64,000 bases of DNA, taken from contig NC_092562.1 of the NCBI RefSeq assembly GCF_037975245.1, positions 2,515,001 through 2,579,000 on the forward strand, read 5' to 3'. This stretch comes from Apostichopus japonicus. Taxonomy: Eukaryota > Echinodermata > Holothuroidea > Aspidochirotida > Stichopodidae. Position 1 is the stretch's first letter, and each line of letters begins with the position of its first letter. A program made the translations under genes and the position numbers. This document shows, piece after piece, positions 1 to 64,000 of this stretch. Under the pieces are notes generated by a model. That model saw only the letters and a list, made by a program, of their open reading frames with translations. It was not told the origin of the DNA and ran no database searches.

Positions 1-1016
1 TTTATTTCATAAAAGAGGAGGGATCCTAGTATGCTTCCGTGAAGTGTTCGCTACATACGGAGCTGTATACTGGCTAGGCCCAGTGAATCGGCGCTGGTGT
101 TGTGCACTAACTTGGTCATAATCGCCGTGTTTTTTTTTTCGTCCTTCGGCCATCGATGAAGGCTAATTGCATGGGTTATGGCATTTGTGCCGCCCCCAAA
201 AAACACAACGGACCGGCATTTCTCTCGGATATTTTACAACATGTTGTAAAACAAACTTGAAATTTCTGGCGATAAAGCGTAATACAGTGGTTGTTCTCTT
301 AGTGTAAATGTGCGTGTATGTGTGACGGTAAGATCGTCGCGCATCCGGTACGTGCATGTGCTTGCACTTGTGTTCCTAACATGACGTCATCATTGTCTTG
401 TTTGGAAATAGCATTTTTGGATATCTATTTTCGGATGCGATTATTAAAACGTTAATTTCTAATTAGTCCTTGAGGTTTTCAAGGTGATGAGGATAGTTTT
501 GAACATAGATTTTCTCATAGATTCAGAAGAAGTTACTTCTTGATTAGTTGGATTTTTCGTGTCATGGCCTCCTTAATGTTCATTGCCTCTCTTAACCCTG
601 GTCGAAAAGTAGATGACCTGCGAGCTTAGTTGTGAATATAGTTGTGTACGCTTTGGCTGCACCTTATGGAATGTTATGATTTGGCGCACTGCAGTGCCCC
701 TAAAGCGAATATTTGACTTGTTAGACATTGAGAGTGGTACGCTTCTACCATTCAGCAATGTTTTCTGTTTTTAAGTCATGGAGGGAGGCATTGTCCATGA
801 CACCAGTGTTAAACTGTGTCTAACTTGACTTATCCTCTAGTTAGGTTATAAAAAACAACTTAAGCGATCGATTCCTTGCTTACCAGTGTTAACGACTATA
901 TACACCACCCTGCTTACAATTTGTAAAACGCTAGGGTTTTGGGGGTCAGTATCAAAACTTATCATACTAAACTATGCACCAAAATGAAATAAAAAGAAAT
1001 ACAACGAGATACTCAC
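1..1016. other. Intronic DNA, no recognisable exon
   Basis: Presumed intron of the LRR gene. I see no LRR-like reading frame with matching splice sites and no clear repeat. Confidence 0.4.
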
Positions 1017-15785
<14,769 letters not shown>

Positions 15786-15887
15786 GTTTTGCCTTTTCGC
15801 AAATAAGTGTCGATGGTTAGAAATCTATCACGTCAGTGTCTTACTGCAATATCCTGTTTGAATGTCGTGTGAATAGCTAACACCTCA

Positions 15888-15896
15888 TTTATATAC
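15888..15896 (-). promoter_or_regulatory. TATA box of the LRR gene
   Basis: The minus strand reads TATATAAAT about 105-110 bp upstream of the LRR start codon, a canonical TATA motif. This would place transcription start near 15860 and leave a 5' UTR of roughly 75 nt. The motif is seen; the start site is inferred. Confidence 0.5.
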
Positions 15897-16159
15897 TGCA
15901 GTGTTGTAACAGGGTCGTCACGCAGGGAGATACAAACTTTGACTGGGGCAGTAAATACCTAATAATGGGTCTAACTCTGACGCTGGTATAAAGGAACAAA
16001 AGCCTCAACATTAATTGATATTACGAACGTAACACGTTATAAGGTCAAGTTAGGGAAAAATATAGTAGTTCCTCATTTAAAAGGAAGTTATAATTCAAGC
16101 AGTGAATGGTTCCTTTATGTGACATCTTAGTATGATATATATAGCACCGAAGTTCGTTG

Positions 16160-16412
16160 AAAGGACAGACATAAGATAGGGCAGATATATTATATATGTT
16201 TTGACTTGGGACTGTGCATTTTCATGTTTGACAATTTTAACTATCTTACTTGTTAACTTTTTTATTTCTGAACTTTCCTTTATTCTACTTGTAAATTGTT
16301 ACCTTTTACATGTTGTATTCTTACTCTTTCTAAATATGTACTATTATGCGAGCATGCAATTTCCCTCTGGGATATAATAAAGTTATACTTACTTACTTAC
16401 TTACTTACTTAC
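16160..16412 (+). mobile_element. 3' tail of a CR1/L2-like LINE
   Basis: AT-rich sequence ending CAATTTCCCTCTGGGATATA, then ATAAAG and five ACTT units. A T-T-C-C-C-x-C-x-G-G-G-A block followed by ATAAAG and a short tandem tail is the usual 3' end of CR1/L2-type retrotransposons. No reverse transcriptase remains. Confidence 0.5.
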
Positions 16413-19400
16413 ATCAGGGAGTCGTCTCAGGCGTCAAATAGACCTAATCAAATTTTGAAGGTGTTTTCATGCAGGTGTATGTGTAGGTGCTTTTAGGTGT
16501 AAGTGTGTGTAGGTGATTGCGCTTTTGTAACTGGCTGATATATTTTGTTGTTGTTCCTTTGAGATGAGTCGCAGATATAGTGAATATATTTTAAAGGGTT
16601 TAACACCAAACAGACAGACGAAAACAATATTCAGTTAACGAAGCATGGAATCAAATTCAGTGAGTCATTCTTTGGGTAAATCATGCAGTTAGTATACATA
16701 TAGATCTGCTCAAATGTATAGATGTATAAAAGATGTTGTCAATGAAAAGCATACATATTAAACCTCATCATCATTTGCACATTTATCAACAATGCAATGA
16801 TTCCGTAAAGGTATAGGCCACGATGCTTAGAAAATAATTGCACGTGATCATTACTTTATAACGTAACAAAATGTGTCTATTAACATATAAAGTTAATAAC
16901 CTACTTTTCATCGGCGTTTAGCAACGTTACTGAGAGGGCTAATATTTAGCTATATAACTAAATGTCTCTTTGGAGAATTTAAAGAAAGCGTCAAAAATAT
17001 TGGTCAGACAATTGAATTCATTTCTTTCCTGACTTTAATGGAAAAACATTGAGGAGTATAAATAAGGAAACGCAATCAGTTACTTTGCACACCTTAACCC
17101 CCAACCCCAAATGGGGGAGGGGGGCAGTACACGGAGCTAATATATCTATGAGTATCAAGGTTCCATTAACAATACCGTATTTGTCCTCTTAACCCCTGAC
17201 CTCTGACTTCAGTCGCAATTTTAAGCAATGTAATTTAATAGCACTTATTTATTTAATCAAAAATTAATATTTTGATCCCGTTTTATGAACTTATTAGATA
17301 GATCCATCATATAAATGTGAAGGTTGAAAGCCACTGAATACTTTCCCATGACTAAGTAGCCTAAACAAAATATGTATTTTGTTTTACTTTGTTTTGTTTT
17401 TTGTTGTTTTTGTATCTCAGTCTATCCCAGATACCGACTTTCTGTCACCCGGAGTCACACAACCAAAGGGGAATTTCACAGACTCGTTACATGAGAGCAT
17501 AAACTTGTACCATCGCAACCGTTGCTATGCCAACTGAAATAGACACAAAAGGCTCTAAACACCAACTAACTACAGTACCTCGTCATCCGTGTGGAAGCGA
17601 TGATATAAAAATAAAAGAGAAACCATAAATGGAAGACATTGAAATTCTTTCTAAAACGTTTACAAATACGTTTATATTTATTTACAAAATAAAAAAAATA
17701 TGACAAGTTTACAAAATATTTACAAACTATTTAAAGAGATTCATATAGTCAAAGAGAGTAACTGGTTTTCACATAAATGAATTGTACTGAGCCTCACTCA
17801 TGTTGGCCTATAACATTTAAATTTAGTCTGGTACATTTATGTATATCAGCTTCGATGTCTTCTTCATTTGAATTGTTTTGTTTTGTATGTAATTCGAATC
17901 TTGTTAAACCTTCCCTTCAGATCAGTGAATGGTTCACCAATTACATCGTTTGGCAGTGAAATGTGGACAAAGAATCGTGTCAAGAAGTAAACATTGCTTT
18001 TAATGAGAATGGCTTTGTATGTCTTAGTAATCTACTGAGTGATCTAAGTGGCAATACCCTCGTTCCTTACATATCATCACCTACACCCTACGCCCCCCCC
18101 CCCGGCCCCGCCGCTGTGTCTCTACCCTCTCACCTCACCCCTTACATTTAGACTTTACCTGCTGGTATGTACTGTAGCTTAAAAACAGACATTATTATAT
18201 GATCAGAATCTTTCGAAATTACCCCAATATGAAAAGAAGAAAAGTCCCGACTTCCTATCCCCCCAACCCCACCCCCACCCTCCCAGCACCCACTCTTCTC
18301 CATCCAAACTTTACATGTAAAAGTAAATACACGTATGTATAACAAAGGCCGAGAGACGTAAATTCAACCAACTTTCCCACTTTCCCAGTTAACTGAACAT
18401 GCTTCCCAATTCACACCGGTGGTAATTTATTCACTAGTAGAAACAGCGACATAAGATCTCAAACATTTAAAAAATCGAAACTCCTAATTATATACACTGG
18501 TAAAAAAATATTGATAATACTGGAATGTTGTTGGAATAAAAAAATAGAAATAAATATACATTGATATTTACATACAAATTCCGCGAAATTAAGAAAGTAT
18601 GCTCAAATGGATTGATAACTATATTGATATGAGCTATGGTAAATGAAATAGTTCCTTCCGAGAATTTGCAAAATATTTGCTACAAGTTGAAATACTAATT
18701 TAAGAAAGGCTGACCAAAGCCAGTGTCAAGTATTTACTGAAACTAATGCTAGTTTTTTGAAAAGGTATAGATGAGGGCAGTGCTTATCCTCCTCCCCTCC
18801 TCAAACTCCTTCTCCTCCCCTTCCCCTCCCTTCCCCTTCCCTTCCCTTCCCCTTCCCTTCCCTTCCATTCCCCTTCCCCTCCCACACCAAGTAGAAAGCA
18901 GGCCCGTAGTCAGGAATAGGATAAAAGAGGAAACAATTTAAAAATATAATAACGATGGTTACTTAAATTAATGCAAGCGCGAAAGGCCAAATTATGATAA
19001 TGTGAAGGGGAGGGGGTAAGCTAGCGACTAGTCATCGTTTATGAAGGTTTAGTTTTCCTTGCAAATTGCCTGATGTGACGTTGGCATTAAAGTTAAAGTT
19101 TTGGTTACTTTCATGAAAATAGACTACACGGCTACTACAGTAGCACCTAAAATGTCTGTAGAAATGATATGAAAAGTAAGGTTTGATCTTTCAAAATGTA
19201 GAGAGTGTGAAACAATCAAAGTTACATATCTCAGAATGGTTATAACTTCACTTTTAGAGAGACCATGACATGGCTAGTAGACATGTGAATGTTACTGGCC
19301 TTTATTTGACTGTCTAGCGTATTTGGTGAGGTTAGGAGTTTGTCATTTATATGCCTCTTATTAAACTTTTTTTCATTCCTGGTTACAATAAGTGTCCGGT

Positions 19401-19500
19401 AATTCTTTTCTCATTTAATGATACTCACGACATGGTATTCGTATTCAGTGCCTGCGTAGTCTTGTCCATGCACATCTGCCTGTCAGTTGACTGACTCTCG
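16413..19500. other. Intergenic DNA without recognisable genes
   Basis: Between the LRR promoter and the Tie 3' end. I see only low-complexity patches, notably a CCCTT-type pyrimidine tract at about 18783-18890 and C runs near 18095 and 18260. No frame has coding character. Confidence 0.5.
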
Positions 19501-19501
19501 T

Positions 19502-19925
19502 GGTTGTATAGTCTTACACGTAGCCTACACTATATAGCTGACTTTTTGCAGATCTAGTATGCATTATCACTGCGAACTCAACACGTATAGCCTACTATAT
19601 AGCGGCCATTTTGGAAACCTTTAGTATGCATGATCATTGAGGTTATACTCACTCGTGTACACTACGTACTCAACACGTATAGCCTACTATACAGCGGCCA
19701 TTTTGGAAACCTATAGTATGCATGATCATTGAGGCTATACTCACTCGTGTACACTACGTACTCAACCGTAGCCTACATATAGCGGCCATTTTTGGAAACC
19801 TATAGTATGCATGATCATTGAGGCTAAACTCACTCGTGTAGACTACGTACTCAACACGTAGCCTACTATATAGCGGCCATTTTGGAAATCTAGTATGCAC
19901 GATCATTAAGGCACACGTACTCATA
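19502..19925. repeat. About 92-bp tandem repeat, 4-5 copies
   Basis: ACTCAACACGTA-type starts occur at 19576, 19668, 19760 and 19849 (periods 92, 92, 89), with a more diverged copy before them. Each unit has GTAGCCTAC, GCGGCCATTTTGG and GTATGCATGATCATTGAGG. The GCATGATCAT core is partly palindromic. Confidence 0.85.
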
Positions 19926-20046
19926 CCAATGGAAGGTTGCTGATGGTGTTTTGGTCGCTTTTTCTTGCTTGTACTGACTATGTTGACTTCAATGAGAGAG
20001 AGAGTAAACTGTAAAGGTTAAGAAGGCCTGACGTTTTGATCCGAGA

Positions 20047-20432
20047 CGGATCTTCTTCAAAGGCAACGTGAAACGAAAACAGATTAAGGACAACATACCA
20101 AACTTAAGACAGCTAGACAGAGGCTTAAATTTGAACCAATGAACCATGAAGAGAGTTACAAGAAAACAAAGACTCATGGATGAAAGGATGAAAGGAGAAA
20201 CAGCTTAGGAGATGAAAGGGCTACGTTAATAAACTGTGCAGGGGTATGTGTAGTAGTATAGGTGAATTATTCAGCAGGGGATAGGGGAGAATGAGAAAGG
20301 GCGAATGAGGGGAAGAGGGGAGGGGGGCGGGGGATAACAAGTGAGTATTGTTGGAATGACAGGAATGGTGATGAAAGCGAGGAAAGCTAGTGGCAGGTTT
20401 CGTGTCGGTTTGCCTTTGAAGAAGATCTAGTG
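20047..20432. repeat. Short inverted repeat pair GATCTTCTTCAAAGGCAA
   Basis: About 18 bp at the left side (near 20049) recur as the reverse complement at about 20413-20431. The preceding TGACGTTTTGATCCGAGACG context resembles terminal regions often seen on retroelement-like invertebrate repeats, but I cannot assign a family. Confidence 0.5.
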
Positions 20433-20661
20433 ATACGGCGTTGATTTATCATTTCTTATCTAACCATGAACGATTGGTCGCATCTCGATGAAGGAGAATT
20501 GCATCGCCTTAATTTATCGATGAAATTAAATGTGTCACACTATTAGGCAGTACATCGCCTCTACCGCCACTTCCATTTCAGCTCCTCCCGAACCCCCCCC
20601 CCCAACTTCGACCCCTCCCCCCTCCTTTCCCTCCCTCCCTTGTGGACGACGTCGTCGATTC

Positions 20662-58445
<37,784 letters not shown>

Positions 58446-58590
58446 TGTGCTCGCTTTGTAAGACGATTATCGCTCGTCTGTTAATCCTTTGGTAAAATCC
58501 TTTCGAAAACAAAACGTATAACCTGACTTCGAAATATAGCGTGGTTTACTTTTTCCGCTGTTTTTTCGTCTGTTCTGACTCGATATTGCC

Positions 58591-58600
58591 TATATATTTT
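58591..58600 (-). promoter_or_regulatory. Candidate TATA-like element of the Tie gene
   Basis: The minus strand reads AAAATATATA about 150 bp upstream of the start codon. AT-rich DNA makes such matches common, and a non-coding first exon farther upstream is possible. Confidence 0.25.
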
Positions 58601-58609
58601 AAATTTACT

Positions 58610-60370
58610 CCATTTGACTAAAGTTATTTTATAAGTAAACGTAGTAAAAATAGACACTGAAAATTTGTACTTATATCAGTAGAAACCAGCTTCAATGATG
58701 TCCACGGACTGTCCGGTATAGGCGTCACAGACTACCGCAGTTATACAGTATACGCAGGTAGCCAACTCTTATCTACGGCACCATTAGTGTTATTGAATTC
58801 AATTCACTGTATGTAGAGGAAAGATTTCACAGTTAGTGACGGCTGTTGTTGGTTTTGCACTCGTCATTTCCGTTTCAGGAAACAAAGCGCCCCTCTTTTT
58901 TGTAAACATACTATAGTGACGCAGTCTTTAGAGTATATCGTTGAGGAACCATCTTCGGTATTTCGGAAGTACACGGATTATCTCGCAACAGCTTTTACTT
59001 GATCACGGTCGAACTCGGGCGATGCTCGAGTCATGGGTCACAACTGGATCAACTCTCTGATTTTGAACACGAATGAATTCTACGGTAGTCACATTACTGA
59101 GTCTCCTAACCCTACACACATTTTAATTAAGTCTAAAAGTGTTGAACGTTAATTAGGTAATACCCTTAGGTTCATGCCCTCTTCGTCATATTGTTATGTT
59201 TATCTTAATTTACTCGTGCACGGTACTACCTGCTGACAGACCTTCCTGTCTCGCGATTCTCCGCCCCCACCCCTCCCTTACCATGCAACCCATTCTCCGT
59301 TAAGTTGTGTGTATATGAAAGAAAAAACAATTTGATGGTAAACTTTTTGGTCGAGGCTACAGCAGACAGTTTTCTGTAATAGGTAGTCGATCAATAATCA
59401 TGTAATAATTTGCATCTTCTTCATTTTTCAACATTTATGATCTTTAATACTTTTCTATATATACGGTGGCCGCTAAACATTATTGTACTATGAAGTGTGT
59501 GAAATATAGCAACTAATCTTTATTTGGCAATAGAGTATACCGCATGTTATCAATTTCCTTCGTATGGGTCCGATGGCTATGGTTCCCTTTTCTGGAAGGA
59601 TTTGGGGGTTTTTTTTAAACGGAATAGCGCTTTATTTTATTCATATATTTAGATCTGCCATTCTTGCTAAAACTTCAGAAAACTTAACATAAGTTTGAGA
59701 AGAATACCATATCGTCGAAGATTCATTTAATTTTTGAACAGTTCGATAATTTTCATCTTAGCGATCTGTTTCAACTCAAACGCTCTAAGACAATGTTTCC
59801 ATGCATGTTCTCATTTGCATTGTATTTAATAGTTGTTTTTTGTTTTTTCTTTCTTGTGTGTGTGTTTTTTATATGTGTGCTTTGATTTGTTTGTTTCTTT
59901 ACCTAAGGTTCTTTTATTGCTTATGGAAAAACTATTTCAAACTTTTACTTCAAGCTTTAACACCACCCTAAGTTTAGACCTATAGCTATACAAATCTAAT
60001 TTATAGTCTAAATATGCCTCAAAAACGGATGAACCATTTGACGTCTAAACGTTTCACTTTCTTCTAGAGGAGGATTGCCAGAACTCGCCATATACATGGG
60101 AGTCAGCTTGCAACGACCACAGGGCACAGATACTGGTGGTACTATGGCATCATATATTTATTGAAATTTTCCAGACATGACTTTTTACCTATAAGATATC
60201 TCCGAGTTGGAGCAACAACGTCTCTGAGCTGTTTGTGATGGGAGATGTTCGTCAAAATAGATCTTCTATCATATCAGCCAATGATGATAGTTGTGATTGT
60301 CTCTCAGTAAGTAAAGCAACTTTATCATCAGGAAGACCATTCCCATCGCTTAACTCTAGTAATAATCTTT
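58610..60370. other. Upstream intergenic DNA
   Basis: AT-rich sequence upstream of the Tie start. I see no coding frame or clear repeat; regulatory elements may be present but none is recognisable. Confidence 0.4.
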
Positions 60371-60379
60371 GAACTATAC

Positions 60380-61640
60380 AGTCTCTTTTCCTCAATCAAG
60401 AATCACAGCATTAGTTATCACAGTAAAGAGCTTGTATCCTGATCAGTTTTGTAGGGATTTCCGTAGCATTTCAACATCTTCCACAACCTCTCTCAGTGAA
60501 CAGAGTCAAACGCTGCTTCAAAGTAGACAAATATGGCCATCAAAGCTGAATTGCCTTTCAAATGAATGCTCAATGATGTTGCAGAGGATGAAGATCTGTT
60601 CATTGGTGATGCTGCATGCTTTTCCGAAATCCTGCTTGTTCCTCCCTCCGTTTACTGACTCTAATACTTGGGAAATTCGGTTAAGAAGACTTCACCGAAG
60701 CCGTCACTGGGAACGGATGCCAATGCAAGTCTTCTCCAGTTAGAGCACTCCATAAGAATTACCTTTGCTTGGGATTTCACAATGACGCCCTTTCTCTCAT
60801 ATTTTCGGTACTTCCTCCTTGTCCTAGATTAACCGAAGAAATCCCGTCCAACCACTGAACTGCTATATGCCAGTATCAACTTCAAGCAGTTCGGCTATGA
60901 TTTCATCTTTACGCGGCTTTGCCATTCTTAAGACCTTGGATGGCATCTCTAATCTCAAACGGAGACAAGTAGTCGGTTCTGATCCCGGTGATTCCATCAA
61001 AAAGGGATTGGATCAACATCTTTGATTGGGTTAGTGGGTGGTTCACGATGGAGGGTCCCCTCAAATTGCTCTCTAAATCTTTCTAACGTATCTTCTTCGT
61101 TAGGGGGAATGTTCCCTTCTTACTGCCCTTGTCATTTACTTAGCGTCTTGGTGATTTCGTACACCTCTTTGATGTGACCAAGATCTGTTGCTCTTTCGGC
61201 ATTCATTGGTTAAGTTGTTCGCCCATCTTCGTTTATCATTTCTCAGGCTTCGTTTCACCTCATTATCCCTTTTTCTTAAACTCATCTTGTAGTTTTCGCT
61301 TTACTCTATAGTTGATTTAGTTCCTTCAGATGTTACTTCTGAGCTGTCTCTTTTCCTCAACCTTTTCCCAGCTCTCTTTCGCTAATCCATGGGGCTTTTG
61401 ACCTTTCTGTACCCAAGAATGCCTTTCGACGTTTCTTTGTACAAGTCTTCAACAGCCTGCCGAAACTCTTCAATGTCATCTACTTTGTCATTTAATGTGG
61501 TATATATTATATTCTTCAGTTGCAGTGAGAGCCTGGCTATCACTTCAGGTAGGAGAAGCCTTTTCTAGTGTCAAACTTTCTTTTGTTGGATATAGAGCAC
61601 TGGTATCTCTTTAACTTGTCGCTTAGTTTGGAACGCAATA
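60380..61640 (-). pseudogene. Decayed RTE-like LINE reverse transcriptase
   Basis: Minus-strand fragments in several frames. N-E-Q-I-F-I-L-C-N-I-I-E-H lies near 60600-60560, F-E-A-A-F-D-S-V-H followed by E-R-L-W-K-M-L-K-C-Y-G near 60520-60450, and upstream N-E-E-D-T-L-E-R-F-R-E-Q-F-E-G-T-L near 61110-61060. The F-x-x-A-F-D-S-V-H-R-E-x-L-W order is typical of RTE-clade and related LINEs. Stops and frameshifts throughout show it is inactive. Confidence 0.7.
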
Positions 61641-61724
61641 GCTGATGGTCATATAAGATGTCTACTGATAAGAATGTGACCAATTTAATTCTTAGCTATA
61701 CCATGTTGCAAAAAGTGATAAATT

Positions 61725-61838
61725 GGTCAGACTTTTGGGCATTCTAAGTGTTGTGGGACAAAAATTTACCCAAAGTTGGTTGGGTGCATACGTACCCAGT
61801 GTTTGGGTAACATATTTGCCCAACGTTCTTAGAGTGTA
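61725..61838. mobile_element. Short element ending TTCTTAGAGTGTA
   Basis: Internal words TTACCCAAAGTTGG, GGGTGCATACGTACCC and TTTGGGTAACATATTTGCCC are mutually complementary, so the region can fold. The right end TTAGAGTGTA resembles the termini at 10408 and (reverse complement) 5546. Left end uncertain. Confidence 0.4.
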
Positions 61839-61839
61839 G

Positions 61840-63777
61840 AGAAGTTGATGGAATAACAGCCCAAGCCTCCTGCTAGTTAGACTATGCCAATGTAAAACTG
61901 CCACCAATGTCTCTATATAATAATTACATCAAAGGGTATAACTGATCTGCCATCTGCCATCTGACCATGGCTTCATCAGCTGGTTAACACATTCAGTGGA
62001 TACCCCTCGATCTAGATAAGATGGATAGCAACCATTTAACTGCTCCTAGCTGATAAATGTAGCGAGCAAATACCCGGAAAGTTGTGTCCGACAAATTTGG
62101 CATATTGTCTTTAGCATTTTACAAAGTTTCTTACGCTCAGTTTTATGAAACCTGATATCAAGCATAGATGGACAAAATTCGCAGACTACGTGTTGAAATA
62201 CATGATTCTTAAATGACCAAGTATAGTAGCACGTAACAGATTGCCGAGAATTCAACACAAAAATTGCAAATTGAAATATCTGCTGTGAATCCATGTCACT
62301 CATGCAACGAACAATAAAATAAAAAAAACCAATCTGTGCTGACCATATTGAAAGGGAAGGAAACATATTTCAAATATCTTACAAACTGACATACCATGCA
62401 ACGAACTCACAGCACTGGCTAATAGTATACTTAACGTTGCTTCTTTACCACTTTAGTAGCGTTTATGTTGCGGTTATTAAACAATATTAAGTAACAATAA
62501 TACTTTAATTGTAACTTGTGAGGGTCAGAAAAACGTTTTTATTCGTCTTACAGTTATTCTATCTCACAATTAAAGCTTTGATTATCCCATAATTTATTTA
62601 TTTTTTCTCGTCGAAAATGAAAAGCAGGGCGAATGTCACTTTTACAAGGCCTGCATATTTGTGTGGGCTTTACTGTTGTATTTCGGTTATACCCTAAGCG
62701 CTGATTGTTTGCAGTGGTGGTTATTAAAGCTTCCGGTATACGTGCGCGGTAATGAGTAATCAATAGCTGTTAATAATTAACATAATAACAATAGAGCAGT
62801 AGAAAGGAAAACAAATGGATTTGTTTATAAGGTTATAACTTTCCCATGCTCATTAAGGGCCTATATATTGATGCCAAGTTCAAACAACAATTGAAAAAAA
62901 TAAAACGTCGTTAGAATGGGGCAAACAACTTGAATCGACAGACTAATCACGTGACACTTCGAGTTTCATTTGTCTATTTCTATACTTTGGAGGTAACGTG
63001 AATAAACGCAGGTATATCTTGTATCTCTTGACAGGTTGGCATTCAGGTTAATTCCAGTCGACAGAATACAAAACAAAGGATTGAAAATGTCAACTTAAAA
63101 GATTAAAAACAGCGTTACGGTAAATTTAGCGATTTTTTGTGTGAGTCATTATTGACGCCTCTTTATCAATTTTTTTTTATCAAATTTGATATTTATTATG
63201 CGCTTGATATTTACTATCCGGTTTCCTTCAAGTATAATGTTAATCAAGTTATCAAGGGTTATAATGTTAATCAAGTTATCAGTTAATCAAGGGCCACATC
63301 CACGGAAAGATTATTTTCAGAAGCGAGATTACTCTAAACGCTTCGTCTTATGGGGAGGAGGGGTTGTCAAGCACCACCTCACTTTCTTATTGTTGGCTAT
63401 TGCGCTGGTGGAGGAAGGCGCAATGGTTGTTTTGACCATGGGCCCAATTCAGCAATAATCCGCCGCCCATAATATAGGGACTATATATCTTTGACTGTTT
63501 ATGGTATACATGCATATTTGATATAATTTCTCTTTTGTTTTGTAATAACTCATTAAGAAAAGTCAGAGAAGGGACGCCACGTGTCTTTACCTGCTCCCAC
63601 CGAACTTGAACTGCAATAGCTGGTATACCACTGCCGGAAGTTGAAATCCTATATATTTCGTTTTTAACGTATCCAATATGCCATATAACACAGTATTACC
63701 GCCGTGTTAGCGGTATGTTTAAAAGTTTATCTTTGCCTATTAAACGTTGGAAACGGTTAGTTTATGCCCGAGTGAAC

Positions 63778-63780
<3 letters not shown>
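61840..63780. other. Intergenic DNA, no recognisable gene
   Basis: AT-rich sequence with a short direct duplication TATAATGTTAATCAAGTTAT near 63233 and 63261. Nothing else is supported. Confidence 0.4.

Positions 63781-63782
<2 letters not shown>

Positions 63783-63843
<61 letters not shown>
63783..63843. repeat. (TA)n microsatellite
   Basis: TA dinucleotides with one G interruption near the right end. Confidence 0.95.
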
Positions 63844-64000
63844 CAAAGTTACCGTATATATAATGCTGTATATATACATACAGAGAGATAAGGATCGCAA
63901 TCTCGGGTTTGGCGCGTATCTGATTATTATGTCTTCAAACTAACCGCTATGTCAGTTCTGTGCTGAGATAGCTCTTCCCCAGCATGTCAATTCACGACAT

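Noticed and set aside
60369-60743. 124-residue plus-strand open frame
   Set aside because: It is antisense to RTE-like reverse-transcriptase remnants on the minus strand, so it is a shadow frame.

Overview
This window is animal nuclear DNA: split genes with GT-AG introns, long AT-rich introns, and many microsatellites, minisatellites, SINE/LINE remnants and small DNA transposons. The best-supported content is one essentially complete receptor tyrosine kinase gene of the Tie (angiopoietin receptor) family. It looks like a single Tie1/Tie2-type gene in an invertebrate deuterostome, and an echinoderm is my best guess. That taxonomic call is an inference from the protein and genome style, not from a marker gene.

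Layout, both main genes on the minus strand. (1) 1,017-15,785: the 5' part of a leucine-rich-repeat (LRR) gene. It has a signal-peptide exon at 15,704-15,785, a TATA box upstream, and a chain of about 72-nt exons with about one LRR each and the same intron phase throughout. The gene continues past base 1, so its C-terminal part is not visible. Its introns hold a 1.08-kb perfect CTAT array, a 536-bp TTTA array, a GGAT/GGAC array, a tRNA-derived SINE and a possible small plus-strand gene or pseudogene (5,823-8,020). (2) 15,900-20,660: intergenic, with a LINE 3' tail, a 92-bp tandem repeat and an inverted repeat. (3) 20,662-58,445: the Tie-family gene. I resolve 25 exons whose summed length is 4,128 nt, an open frame of 1,375 codons plus stop. 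The order is signal peptide, Ig, Cys-less Ig, three EGF-like, Ig-like, Ig, four FN3, transmembrane helix, split tyrosine kinase and C-terminal tail. (4) 58,450-64,000: upstream intergenic DNA with a decayed RTE-like LINE, a short element ending in a recurrent terminus and microsatellites.

The Tie introns record several transposon insertions with visible target-site duplications: two hAT-type elements, one ending 21 bp from a splice donor, and a 3.6-kb TA-flanked element with long inverted repeats. That large element contains a TTAA-flanked element and a Tx1/L1-like LINE. A kinase-domain intron carries five CRE-like octamers at an exact 19-bp pitch.

No bacterial operons, CRISPR arrays or rRNA genes are present. 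I saw no intact tRNA gene. Most long open frames in the window are translations of microsatellites.
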